A stretch of 64,000 nucleotides of DNA from Paulinella micropora (lineage: Eukaryota; Cercozoa; Imbricatea; Euglyphida; Paulinellidae): assembly GCA_019918135.1 (NCBI GenBank), contig WBZZ01000007.1:216873-280872 (forward strand), read 5' to 3'. The notes beneath the pieces were generated by a model that did no database searches, was not told where the DNA came from, and saw only the letters and a program-made list of their open reading frames with translations. Of the stretch, positions 18,407 to 28,978 are shown piece by piece. Made by a program: the position numbers and the translations under genes. Position 1 is the stretch's first letter; each line of letters opens with the position of its first letter.

Positions 18407-20499
18407 ATGCCCCCGCCGCCGTCCTTTCCGAGCTCGTGGAGCTCGACACAGCTCGGGCTGGCTAGCGTTCTTAACGACGTGGACCTCATCAAAAGGTCTG
18501 TGGCCTGGCTCGAAAAGCTTTGGCGAGAAGAAGCCCTGCAGCTAGTTATTGCCCGCCAGGGTTTCTCGCTCAGTCTGCTGAGTACCGCGTCTGTGGCAGT
18601 CACCGAGCGCTGGACAGAGTTCCTGGCGTGCTTGGTCGCCTGTCCCGGCCTGCAAAGCCTGTGGCCTTACGTGACTACTATCAAGCTCGCTGCCAGCCAG
18701 CCGGGCAGGCTGGTCGTACCTCCGGAGCTCTGCTCTCGGGCTTACAGGGCAACCACCGTGCACCTAGAGAATGCCTCTTTCGGGACCGGGCAGCCTGCGT
18801 TGACCACCGCGATCAGGCTGGGGGTTGCCTCGGGTGCCAGTGTTCGCCTGCAGAACTGCGACGTGGAAAGTCTGGTGGTGGTCGTCTTGCGTGCCCCTGA
18901 GTGGTCCGGCCTGGACGAGCTCACGATCGGAAACTGCCAGCGGCTCAGGACAGTTAGTACCCAGGTCAGGGGGCTTTGCAGATACGTGTCGGTCATTGGT
19001 TGTCCGGCGCTGGAGCGCCTGGCGCTGCCGCGAGCGACGCTGACCAAGGTCCAGCCAGGCTCGCGGCTCAGTGAACTGACCATCGACCCCGAAGGGAACC
19101 ACAACGTGCACAGCTTGCCCGTGACCTGTACCCTGGAGGGGGCGGGGCCGGCCAGGCTGACCGTGTCGGGGTCTTGGCTCGATGAGTTGTGTTGGGAGTG
19201 CCTGCCGGAGAACCACACCTGCGAGCTGTCCGTGACGGGCTACCGGCGGCTTCGGCTTAGCTTGGCGGCCGCGGCGGGAGGAGGCGGGGGGTCGTCGGCT
19301 CCGGGGTCGGCCGGCGCCCCCGCGCGCCAGGCCGCAGCGGACAGCCGGAGCGGTGTATCGCTAGACTGGCGGACGGAGGGTCTTCCCGCGTGGTTTCGCC
19401 CAGAGGTCGTGAAGCCCCACTCGTTGCACGTCGAATTTGCTGGGCGTCTTCCCCGTGAGTGGATCTTGGTCCGGAGGAGGCGCCGAGCGACCGGGAAACG
19501 TGGCTGGTTTCCCTCTCGTCCATGGCGCCGGCGGACGCCAAACTGGAAGTGCCTCTCGCCGCCGCCTACTTCTGGTTGATCGCGGGGGCCCTGTTTCCGT
19601 CGGGCTCGCCGTGGCGGCTGGCCTTCCTGCTGGGCCTGTCCCTAGACTACGACCTGGTGGTGTCCGAGCAGGAGTTTGAGCACTGCGTCCAGTGGCTGCG
19701 TGCACGGATTACCGGCACGGCCTCGTGGCGTACCCTCTTACAGGCCTGCAGCCAGCACACCGTGAAATACAGTCTGTCGCGCCGTGCAGGCCCCTGCAGT
19801 GTGCGGCTGTGTCTCTTGCTGGTCCAGCACGGGAGCCCGGACCTGGCACGGCTGTTACAACGCAGCCGGCCGTACCCACGCGGCCAGACACCGGCCCAGG
19901 TCATCGAGCACGTGACTACCGCTGTGCGCTCCTGTGTGGAGGACCCCGCGACGTTGCGCGCTGTCTGTACCTATCTGTGCCAGCAGCTGCGTGGCGGCGG
20001 TGCCGGTCCCCCCGCCCTAACCTCCTCCCGGGAACAGAGGCTGCGTTTCGTGGCCTCCGTCTGCGAGGCCGGCGACGCCGCCGAGGCAGGCGAATCTGAC
20101 GACGCCGTCGGTGGGAGCCGGGCCCGCACGCAGTTGACCCGCGTTTGGCGAGGAGCGGGGTCTCTGTTGATCCGGGCGGGGTTCGGGCAGGCCGACGCCA
20201 CCGGCTGGGGGCGGCGGTCGCTACGCGATAGTGTGCTCTCAGAGCTAGTACAGTTCTTGCAAAAGAAGAAACCGACCGAGCCTGCCTGGGACAAGTGGTT
20301 TGGGGTTGCTGTCGTGCCGGTCGACGCGGCGGCGGCGCTGCGTTGTTGTCTAGACTGCCTGTGGCCTTTCTCGACGGGCAGCCCCCGGGATGACCCATGG
20401 CCCGACCCGGCGGACGACCCCCCGGACGACCCCTTGGGTGTGAGATCACCCGCCGCCGTCCGTCCTGTAGCACTCCGCTCTCTTCCCTCTCTCGAGTAA
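18407..20499 (+). CDS. LRR-like protein gene B2, one frame break
   Basis: ATG 18407 opens a frame that stays protein-like to about 19480. The similarity to B1 then continues in another frame from about 19490 to TAA 20497-20499. The total is about 690 residues. N-terminus: LGLASVLNDVDLIKRSVAWL is reminiscent of an F-box helix pair, but weakly. Then come LRR-like strands with Cys-Leu steps (LTIGNCQRLRTV, VIGCPALERLALP). The C-terminal domain is helical. The acidic tail has DDP repeats (residues ~650-680). It retains the C-terminal ~80 codons that B1 lost. Unknown function. Cys-containing LRRs of FBXL/AMN1 type are the nearest pattern I recognise. Confidence 0.65.
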
Positions 20500-20568
20500 G
20501 CAGGGGGGTTCGGTTCCTTCTTGGCGACGACGCTTTATTCGAGTACAGTGTTCCCGGCCTAAGTAGAA

Positions 20569-21872
20569 CTAGCGCGCTGGTCCGGCAGGCTCGTGATTCG
20601 TCGTCCTCCCGTGAAGCACACAACCAGTCAATAAAGGCATTTCCCACTGGAGGCGAGGCAGCCCCTGCCGGAGCCGGAGTAAGCCGTCGACGCTTAGCCG
20701 TTCCGCGAACAGCCGCAGGTCTACTAGCCACGTCAGCCGGCTAAGTGACTCCACTACTTGGTCCCCGTCGCTCACCCCCAAGCTCAGCACCCGCAGGTGG
20801 GGCAGTTGTGCCAAGGTCGCTAGGCCGTGGGCCGTGAGCAGGGGGGACGCTGAACGAGCTCGGGCTCTCCTGGAGGCTTTTGGCCTCCAACAGGGCTGCT
20901 AACTTGGTGTCATCGAGCCTGACACCTGACAGGTCCAGGCGCCGGAGTCTGGGGCAGCACTTGGCTACCTCGCGTAGGTGGCGGGGTTCCAGTGATTGCC
21001 ACTCCCCCAAGCTCAGCTCCTCGAGGTTCTTGAGCGCCGACAGGTGGCACAGCCCTTCGAGGCCAAGCAAGCAAGCGATGACAGCCTGTCAGATCCAACC
21101 GCCGCAGCTCCGACAGCTGCCGCAGGACCGGCCACAGCGTTGCATCCATATCCGAATTATGGGATAGGGACAGCTCCTCGAGGGTCGCCGCTTGTTTCTC
21201 TACCAAAGAGGCCAGCCCCCCCCGTAGTTGAGCGTCTATTTCCGCTTGGTCAAAACCAGTGTAGACATTAGCATAGGCGCCGGTTATTGCCAGCCGCCGG
21301 AGCCCCTTTATGGGTCGGCTAAATAATTCCAGGGCTACTCTTTCTGGCAGACCACGGCAGGCCAGCGCCTGCACCGGTGAGAGTAAGCTTCCCAGGCGCC
21401 GCACACCCTGCGTGGTCAGCTGTCTTCGGTGTGTTTCCTCTCTCCAGGGCGCCACACGTACGAACTTGCTTTCGAGACGAAGGGACAACGACCGTACCTT
21501 GTTGCACAGTGAGTTCAGCTGGGTGACGATGTCCTCAGTCAGGTCTGACAGCTCCAGGTCTAGTTCTGTGATCTGAAAACACCACAGCTCGGGCGGCAGC
21601 GAGAACAGCTTGGTTTCGTCGACACGGACCCGCTGGATAGGCACGCCCGCTCGGCTCCAGACCGCCCCCCAGAGCTGCAGCAGCTTGGCCTGCAGCTCTT
21701 GGTCCAAGTCCAGTCCTGGATAAGAGTAGCGGGTCCAAAAGCAGGGGGTGGCTTGCAGATTTCGCTGTTCGCTCGTGGCGCACGCCAGAACCGCCAGGTC
21801 GGACAGCTTCAAGTAGCCCGTGACACGACTCCACACGTGGGCCCCCACGGTCGGGGGGAGAACGCCGTCCAT
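20569..21872 (-). CDS. F-box / LRR protein, two frame breaks
   Basis: ATG 21872 begins an F-box-like segment: LPPTVGAHVWSRVTGYL, then LKLSDLAVLACATSEQRNL and CFWTRY. It is followed by canonical LRRs (ITELDLELSDLTEDIVTQL, LEELSLSHNSDMDATLW, LRRLDLTGC). The frame leaves at about 21080, beside the tetranucleotide tandem AAGCAAGCAAGC, and LRRs resume in a second frame (LEELSLGEWQSLEPRHL). A second break lies near 20870, after which LRVLSLGVSDGDQVVESL runs to the stop at 20569. In known viruses such proteins act as adaptors to the host SCF ubiquitin ligase. That role is inferred here. A truncated paralogue is at 17521-17853. Confidence 0.75.
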
Positions 21873-22023
21873 GGGGCGGACGACCGGCTAGCGGGGCCTG
21901 GCGGAAGAGGGCTAGTAGCTCACTTTAGGGCTGTGTCACCGCCGCGCCCGCCAGAGCTGAGCCAGCCGGCCCGGGCGGAGCGGGGGCGGCAGGGGGGGGG
22001 GAGGAAGGGGGGGGGGGGGGGAA
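21873..22023. other. Divergent promoter region with G-run
   Basis: Lies between the F-box/LRR gene and the plus-strand gene that follows. Contains a ~15-base G-run at 22006-22020. Confidence 0.4.
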
Positions 22024-23046
22024 GTGGCCACGCCCTGCCTAGCCCCGGCGCCGCCAGCCACCACGCCAGAAATCTGTCCCGCCGGCCCGGCGACCCCGTG
22101 GCCGCGCCCGGCCTGGCCCCGGCGCCGCCAGCCACCGCGCCAGAAATTTGTCCCGCCGCCCCGGCCACCCCTGTGGTCGACCGGCCCACCACAGCACCAC
22201 TCCCGCCGGGGGGGGCCAGCGCTCCCTACGGCGAGTCTTCTAGCCCCGAGGGCCCCTCGGCGTACCGCCCGCCGCCCGAGGGCCCCTCGGCGTACCACCC
22301 GCCGCCCGTGGCACGTGGGTGGGGCGCCGGCTCCCCTGTCCCGGACGGCACGTTCAGCCCCGCGGTGCTGCGCCTGCGCCTCGCTGGCACCGTGCAGAAG
22401 TGGAGAATGTTTGTAGCCGATGCCCGGGAGCTACTCGTCTGCCTGTCCCAGGCTACGGACCAGGCGGCGACCGCTGCACTGCTAGCCGCGCCGCCCGTCG
22501 TGCCCGTCGACCTCCCCCGCCACTCCTCTCCCCGCCACTCCTCTGCCTCCCTGGCGCCGCCGCACCACCGCACCCCGCCCCGTGGCTCGCCCGAGAAGCG
22601 CGCCCGGGAATACGACCACGAGCCGTAACCCCAGCAGCCACAAGTACGCGAAGCTGGAGGAAGTGGCAGGAGACGCCACGCTCGACAGGTTCGTGCACGA
22701 CAGAGATACCAGGCGCCGCAGGGAGTACAGGGCGTGCTTGCAGGCCTGGAACTCTGCCCTGTGCTTATCAAACAGAGCCAGAGAGGTGGACACACTGCTG
22801 GCCATCGTAGACCGCGTGCGTGAGCTCTGCCCCGGGCTAGCTTACGCAGGCTCCGCCCAGGCGAGGGAGGACCATCTGCTCTCGGGGAACAAGACTCGGG
22901 TGGTAGCGTCCATCCTCCGAGAGGTGAGGACCCGGCTCGGCCTAGACTCCAAGACTACCCGCAACGAGGTGGTAGCGCAGGCGCTCAAGTTCCACTTCTC
23001 GGAGCAGCGGGCCGGTCGGGACCGCACACCCCCGCTCGTCCGGTAG
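22024..23046 (+). CDS. Unknown Pro-rich protein with conserved-looking helical C-terminus
   Basis: The C-terminal ~130 codons (about 22640-23046, TAG) are clearly protein-like: KLEEVAGDATLDRFVHDRD, REVDTLLAIVDRVRELCPGL, RVVASILREVRTRLGLD. They are charged helices with many Arg. Upstream, a Pro/Ala-rich region (22190-22620) is best read in another frame (GTVQKWRMFVADARELLVCL), so a break lies near 22600-22640. A ~67-base tandem repeat at 22042-22180 is out of phase between its two copies. No ATG is visible for the N-terminus; the coordinate uses a GTG at 22024 and is uncertain. Confidence 0.5.
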
Positions 23047-23208
23047 CAGGAACTAAACCGGCCTGGCCCGCCCCTCGTCGGGAAAAGGGGGGCGCCCCTC
23101 TCCTCCCAGCCCCGTGCGTGCGTGTGGCAGAGGCGGCGGGGGAAAACAGACAGCTAGCGCACAGGCCGGGGAACCGTGAGCCACACTCGTACCTGACACA
23201 AGTCCAAA

Positions 23209-26200
23209 TCAGTAAAAAAAGAACCACAACCAGCGTTCAGTCGTTCTCTCCCAGGGCCGGGATACGGGGGAGGGGGTGTCTTGTCCGGGCCGGAAGGTCT
23301 TTCCCCCCTCCACTAACGGCCTCCCCCCGTCCGGCTCCCGCAGCCGCTTGCGGCTGTCGGCCGGGGTAGTGCCGGCGCGGGCGGGCTCGAAGCGGGCGCT
23401 GCCGTGCTGCTCCTTCCAGGCGCGGGCGGCGTTGTCGCCGGCGGCGGCCAGGGGGACCCGGGGGCGGTTCAGGACGTTGCGGGGCGCGCACGCGCCGCCC
23501 GCCCAGGGCCGCGCACACTCGAGCGGGTACAGCAGGTGGGCGTTCTGGTCCGGCCGCCCGTCCTGGTCCCGCAACGTAAAGAGCGCGTAGTCGGTCGAGC
23601 GCAGCGCCGCGAGCGGGTGGCCGCTGACCTCGTACTGCAGCACGTCGTACACCAGGCCGTAGCCGGCCTGGAAGCCGCACCAGAAGTGCAGGCAGGCCAG
23701 GTAGCACCAGCATGGACTCTTCGGGCAGCTGGTGCCGCCGGACCGGCTCCAGGGCGCGCTCGTGCGTCCGCCCCGTGCGCGGGTCCGTGAGCAGCAGCCG
23801 GAAGGCCTGCCTGGTCTCCACGTGGCGCAGCAGCCACAGGGGCAGCAGCTCGGGCGTGGCGAAGGCTGCCGTCAGCGTGGCGCAGCGCTGGGGCTGGGGC
23901 GGGGGCACCCACTGCAGCGCGGCCAGCGGCGGCGGGAGCTGTGGCGCGCGCGTCTGCGCGGGGGCGGCCGTGAAGAAGGCCCGTTCCCCCAGGCTCAGGT
24001 CGTCGGGCAGGTCCCCGTACACCTCGAGGAAGATGCGGCTCAGCTGCTTCAGGCGCAAGAACTGCGTCGCGAACTGGGCGCTCTTGTAGAAGAGCAGCGG
24101 GAACGTGTAGGCCCGCGGGTCGCCGGTGCGCTCCTGCAGCTGCTTGGTCTGGGGTTCCAGGTCGGCCCAGTGCGTCGCGCAGGCCTGCGCGCCGGTCCCC
24201 GCCGCCGCCAGGCGCTGCCACACGCCGAGCTTTTCCTGCGAGCCGGCCGCGTCGCCGAGCTCCGCCTCGCGTGACAGCTGGTACAGGTTGGTGTTGGCGT
24301 ACGACGCGTTCGCCCCCGTCTGGTCGGGCAGGGACGACTGCTCGCACCAGGCGCGCAGCAGCTGGTTCAGCTCCGCGAAGGAGCGCAGCGTCGCCACGGC
24401 CGGCCAGCCCGGAAAGAAGGAGTAGAATGCCGCCGTCAGGTCCGATGCCTGGTTGCACGCACCCCCGTTGGTCAGGTCCAGGAAGGCCTCGTCGGTCGCG
24501 CCCGGCTCCCACCGGACGCCGCCGAGCCCCTGCTCCGTGCGCAGGCAGCGCTGCCTGGTCGCCGTGAGCCAGCAGTTGCAGTCGCCCGGCGCGCGCGGGG
24601 CCGTGAGGGAGGCGGGCACGGTGCAGTCGGCGGGCCCGAGCAGCTGCATGATGTCCCGGAAGGTGAACCAGTTGTCCGACTGCTCCATCAAGAACTCGGG
24701 GTGGCAGAAGAAGCGGACCGTGCCCAGCACCAGCCACTGCAGCGGCAGGGCGGACACCCGGGAGACCTCGGCGGCGTAGCGGGAGAACACGCCGCCCCCC
24801 GTGAGCCCCGGCAGGCTCCAGTACTCTTCGAGCGACCGGGCCGCCCCGCCGCCCGGCGGCCGCCGCTCCGCCGCGCTCGGCGCGTAGGTCTGGTACTGCA
24901 GCCGGACCTCGGGGTCCTCGAGGGCCCAGGCCGAGAAGTTGCGGGACTTGGTCAGCAGGCAGCCGAGCTGGCTCTGCGCAAACTGCAGCACCACGGTGAA
25001 GCGGAACCAGCACGCGTCCTCCCGCTCCGCGAACCACGCCGAGCCGCGGGGCGCGCTGCCCCCCTCGGCGAAGAGCTGCGTGCCGTACTGCCGCAGCGCG
25101 AGGGCGGCGTAGTCGAACAGGGCCCGCGCCAGGGCGCGGCGGTTGCGCTCGCGCACCTGCAGTTCGCGGATCTCGGCCAGCGTCGCGCGCGCCAGGTCCA
25201 CGAGCCCCGCCAGGTCCACGGTGTACTCGCCCAGCAGCGCTGCCTGCTCCGTGCCGACCCGCCCCAGCTGCCGCAGCAGGGCTTGCAGCGCCTGCACGTC
25301 CGCCGCTAGGTTGTCGTTGTAGTCGTCGAGGCGTTGCAGGACCCCTTGGGTCTGCACTTCAAACTGGCCGGCTAGCTCGCCCTGCCGGTCCTGGTACTTG
25401 CGCATGGCGTCGGCCGCCCGCCGCACCGACGCGTTCAGGTCCCCCGCCAGCCGCTGCTCCTGGTCCCGCAGCGTGGCCTGCTGCAGGACCAGGGACGCGA
25501 GCGTGGCGTTGAGGGCGCGGCTGCGGTTGTCCAGCGCGCCGAACGCCGCGTTGCGTACCGCGGCCGCCCCCTTGAGCGCCTCCTGCAGCTTGGCGGCGCC
25601 CTCGTAACCGGACCGGAACGTCCGCGCGAACTTCTCCGCCGCCCCGGCCAGCACGGCCTGCGTCAGCGCCTCGTCCCAGCAGCTCGCCGTGTTGGGCGTG
25701 TCGCCGATCATGCTGCCGCCCAGCGCCGAAGGGAGGGCGGAGCAGTTGCCCGCGCCCGCGGCCCCGACCAGCGGCGTGCACTGCGTGCCGTCCGGGCACG
25801 GCGTGTCACAGTGGGTGCCGTACAGGCCGCCGCCGCGGGCGGCCAAGCAGCGCACCTGCCCCTGCAGGCAGGCCACGTCCCCGGGCTGCAGGCACTGCTG
25901 GCTGTCGACGCAGAAGCGCGCGAACGTCGCGCCCTGCCGGGTCTGCTTGAAGCACTGGTACCGGCCGGCCGCGGCGGACAGCTGCGCGCAGCCGTGGTCG
26001 GCGCTCTCTTGGGTGGTGCAGGCGCAGATGTCCTGGCCGTCGGGGCAGGGCTGCACGCCGCCGTCCTGCAGTGCCCGGCGCCGGCCGTCCGCGCCCCGCG
26101 CCTGCCCCTGGCGCGCGAGCACCGAGCACTGGCGCCACGCGGCCGCCCGCGCCGCCTCGCTCTCGGCCTGCACCAGGTTGCCGAAGGGTTCGCAGTGGCT

Positions 26201-26779
26201 CAGGTCCGCGGTGTGGAAGCCCTCGGGCACGTAGCAGAGCAGCGTCCTTTAAACGGTGCTCTGGGGCCGGCACACCTCGAGCTCGCCGTACAGCAGGCCC
26301 CGCTCGCCGTCGCCCAGCGCCGCGTCCGCCAGCACAAACTCGAGCGTGCCGCACTCCCGGCCGGGGGGCAGGTCGGCCTGGTCAAACTGCAGCTCCAGCA
26401 GGGTCGAGGCCAGCTGACCCTCGTGGTACGCACTCAGCACGTGCAACGCCCCGGCCCCCGGCGCCCAGGCCGCCGCCCAGGCCATCGCCCGGGCACCCAA
26501 CAACATCCGGCTCAGCGCGCTCTGGGCCACACCCAAGCTTTTGGCCAGAGCTAGCGACCCCCGCGCGGGGGGTCCCCCCCCGTGCCCCCCTTCTTCCGCG
26601 CGGGGGGGGGCTCCCCCCGTGCCCCCCCCCCCCTCTCCGCGCGGGGGGGCTCCCCCCGTGCCCCCCCCTCCGGGCGCCGTTCCACGCCCCCCCTCCCGCT
26701 CTGCCCTACCCGGGCCCCAGCCGAGCTCTCTTCCCTGCTCCCATGCATCTGGCCAAAGCACAGTAGATGGCGAGCTCAC
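23209..26779 (-). CDS. Large Cys-rich coiled-coil protein, in-frame stop and frame break
   Basis: One minus-strand frame runs 26779 to about 23705, interrupted by a single in-frame TAA at 26249-26251. After about 23705 the protein-like sequence continues in another frame to TGA 23209-23211. The whole would be about 1,190 residues. N-terminal region: Gly/Pro repeats GTGGAPPR (minisatellite at 26564-26700), then a globular segment. Residues ~190-340 are Cys-rich (CPDGQDICACTTQ, CPDGTQCTPL). Residues ~370-560 are Ala/Leu/Gln heptad-like coiled coil with N-x-S/T sites. The rest is globular with Cys and Trp. This architecture resembles giant-virus structural or surface proteins, but I recognise no specific family. 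No signal peptide is evident. Confidence 0.65.
26564..26700. repeat. Palindromic G/C minisatellite, about three copies of ~45 bp
   Basis: Unit built from CGCGGGGGGG, CTCCCCCCGTG and a C-run. Each unit can fold back on itself, and G-runs offer quadruplex potential. It is inside the 5' part of the minus-strand Cys-rich gene and reads as GTGGAPPR repeats. Confidence 0.85.
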
Positions 26780-28585
26780 GAGAGCCGCCCCCCGGCCGGG
26801 GGGCCGGGCGGGCCCCGCGTTCGCTACCGTACCCGTTGCTCGCCTACCTCAGCGAGCGCGAGCGCCCCGCTCTTGACGTGCCTGCACTGGTACCACTGGC
26901 TGCACGGGCCGTCCGCCTCGGACGGGCACGACCCCCTGCGGGCCGTCCTGTCGGACCTAAGCTACTGGGTCTCTGAAGTTGGCCGCCGCACCGGCCTGAG
27001 GCCACCAGCGACCGACAACCAGCGCGTGTGGGAGCTAGCCGCGCCGGCTGCGCGGGGAGGGCCGCCTCGTTTTCTCCCCCCTGCCAGTGCCCAGCCCACC
27101 GGAGCTGGAGAAGCTAGGCGGGGGCGACGAGCAGGCCGGCGTCCAGCGTTACTGGGAGGCTCTGGACGCAACCATCCAGCGCTTCGCGCCCGGCCCCGCC
27201 GCCCCGGGGGGGCGGACCGGCTCCACCGAGCTGGTGGTGTCCTTGGCGGGGCCGACCGCGGGCGCCGGGGCCCGGACACTGGCGCTGCCCGGCCCCGAGC
27301 ACTTTCCCCTGCCGGTGCACCGCACTACGGGCCGCGTCCTGACTCGGTTGCACTTGCAGGGTTTTGGCCTAGTTTGGCCCCAGGGAGCCATCCTCCCGGT
27401 CGTCTTGCCCACCGGCTTGCAAGTGCTGAGCTGGTCGCAGACTGACTGCTCGCGGGCCGAGCGGTCCGGACCAGGTGAAACAGACTGCATGCTTTGGCCT
27501 TGCACAGCGTGGAGACAGCGGCTGCGGCCCAGGTCAGCCTTGACGTCCGGTGTTGCCGCGAACTGCAAGCCGTCACCTGGCGGGGGCTGCGGCAGGTCAC
27601 CGGAGGCTTTGAGCTGAAGGTGACAGGGTCCGAAGCTCTACGCTCGCTGCGGGTGCCAGCGCTAACCAGAGTAGACGGTGACCTGGCCTTGATCTGCCAC
27701 GACTGCGCCACCCCCGTGTCAGACTGGCGGCCCCAACTAGTTACGGTCGGCGGCGGCTTCTGCGTAGGACTGAGGAGGCTGGGCGTCCGGCCGGGTAGAG
27801 CGGCGGCGCAGAGCCCCGGCGAACGTTCCATCGACCACCCGGTAGTAGTACCACGGCTGAGGACGGTGGGGGGCACCGTGAGGATAGGGCAGTCCGACTG
27901 TCCGCAGCTAAGCCGGCTGGCCTTGCCAAGCTTGACGACAGTGGACGACGGGCTATGGATAGAGGTGGGGGGGTGCGAACGGCTCAGCGAGATAGCACTG
28001 CCAGCGCTGTCCACCGCGGCGGAACTGCTGCGCATTCTCGTCGAGAACTGTAAAGCTTTTGCACGCTGCTGCCTGCCCCAGCAGATAACGTGCTCCCTGG
28101 CCAAGTTCGATTTTAGGGACTGCCCTGCCCTAGCTGGCTTTGAGGTGCCAGTCCTGGGCGGCGTGCTCTTGCCAGACTCTGACGCGCCAGGCCCGCACGA
28201 CGTGGAACTGACTTTCGAACGGTGCGACGCCTTGAAGCACCTGCGCTGGTCGGGCAGCCCGCTCGGGGGCAAGCTCCTTCTCGAGCTCACTGCTTGCGCT
28301 GGCCTAGAAGAAATAGCCCTGCCGTCTGGCCTCCAGGAACTCTCGCTCACGGTGTACGGGTGCAGGTCCCTCCGGTGCATCAAATTCCCTCCCCCGGGGG
28401 AGGGCAGAAGAAAGAGGCCAGTGAGGCTGCTCTTCGCGTATTGTCCCCAACTGCGAGGACTGGATGGGCTGGACCAGTACCCCGTCACGGATTATTCGCT
28501 CGAAGTGCGCGGAGGCTGCCCTGAGCTGGAACTGCCAGCAAAAGCTAGCGACGTCCACACTCCCCGCAGTGCCCAAGCCAGCTGA
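26767..28585 (+). pseudogene. Cys-LRR protein, decayed copy 1 of a tandem pair
   Basis: Paralogue of the gene at 28979-30837, sharing the same ATGGCGAG start context. Similarity moves between frames: 26767 frame (LLAYLSERERP), a second frame around 26890-27060 (WYHWLHGPSASDG), a third around 27090-27480 (TELVVSLAGPTAGAG), then one frame from 27494 to TGA 28585. About 260 bases present in copy 2 (between its 29760 and 30045) are deleted near 27480. The last frame holds at least ten Cys-containing LRRs (LALPSLTTVDDGLWIEVGGC, LSEIALPALSTAAELL). Probably non-functional as a whole, although the 27494-28585 frame alone could encode 363 residues. Confidence 0.7.
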
Positions 28586-28978
28586 AGGCTAAGAAAACCC
28601 CGTCCCCGGACAACCGGGCGGGCTACGAACCGGTTCAGTAAAGCCAGGAAAGCACGGGTTTGGGACGGGCGCCGGAGGATCCCGTCGTGCTGCGGGTGGG
28701 GAGCCGCGGTGTCCCTGTTCATAAACGGCACGCCGCATGTCGCAGCGCCTCTTGGAACAGCTCCGCGTGTGGGCCACGCGCGAGGCAAGGGAAGATCTGC
28801 TACCAGTGTGGCCGCCCCGGGGGGGGGGGGCACGGCCCTTCTCTGCTGCCTTCTCCCTTGGCCCTCCCCTGCTGGAGCTGACCCTTCTTCCCCCTTTCTC
28901 CCACCCCCTCCCCACCCGGGCCCAGCGGGCGCCGGCCGAGCTCTCTGCCGAGCCAGGTAGTTGGACAAAGCGCAGTGG
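28586..28978. other. Flank between the two LRR copies, with a gene fragment
   Basis: Contains the duplicated 5' end of the gene at 31311 (28707-28777), a G-run near 28820 and C-rich sequence. No complete gene. Confidence 0.6.
28707..28800 (+). pseudogene. Fragment: duplicated leader and first codons of the gene at 31311
   Basis: 28707-28777 matches 31281-31351 at a constant offset of 2574 with a handful of substitutions, including the ATG (28737) and MSQRLLEQLR. After about 28777 the sequences diverge and the frame degenerates. Confidence 0.85.

Larger units (their letters stand above)
17975..20860. repeat. Tandem segmental duplication, copy 2 (~2.9 kb)
   Basis: Counterpart of 14755-17790. 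It starts inside the coding region of a gene A copy and ends inside the complete F-box/LRR gene. Confidence 0.9.

Noticed and set aside
23732-25309. Plus-strand frames opposite the Cys-rich protein
   Set aside because: Arg/Gln-rich shadows. The minus strand shows coiled coil and spaced Cys.
27440-27520. Short GT-AG intron in LRR copy 1 near 27474
   Set aside because: Comparison with copy 2 shows a ~260-base deletion here, not an insertion, so an intron is not needed.
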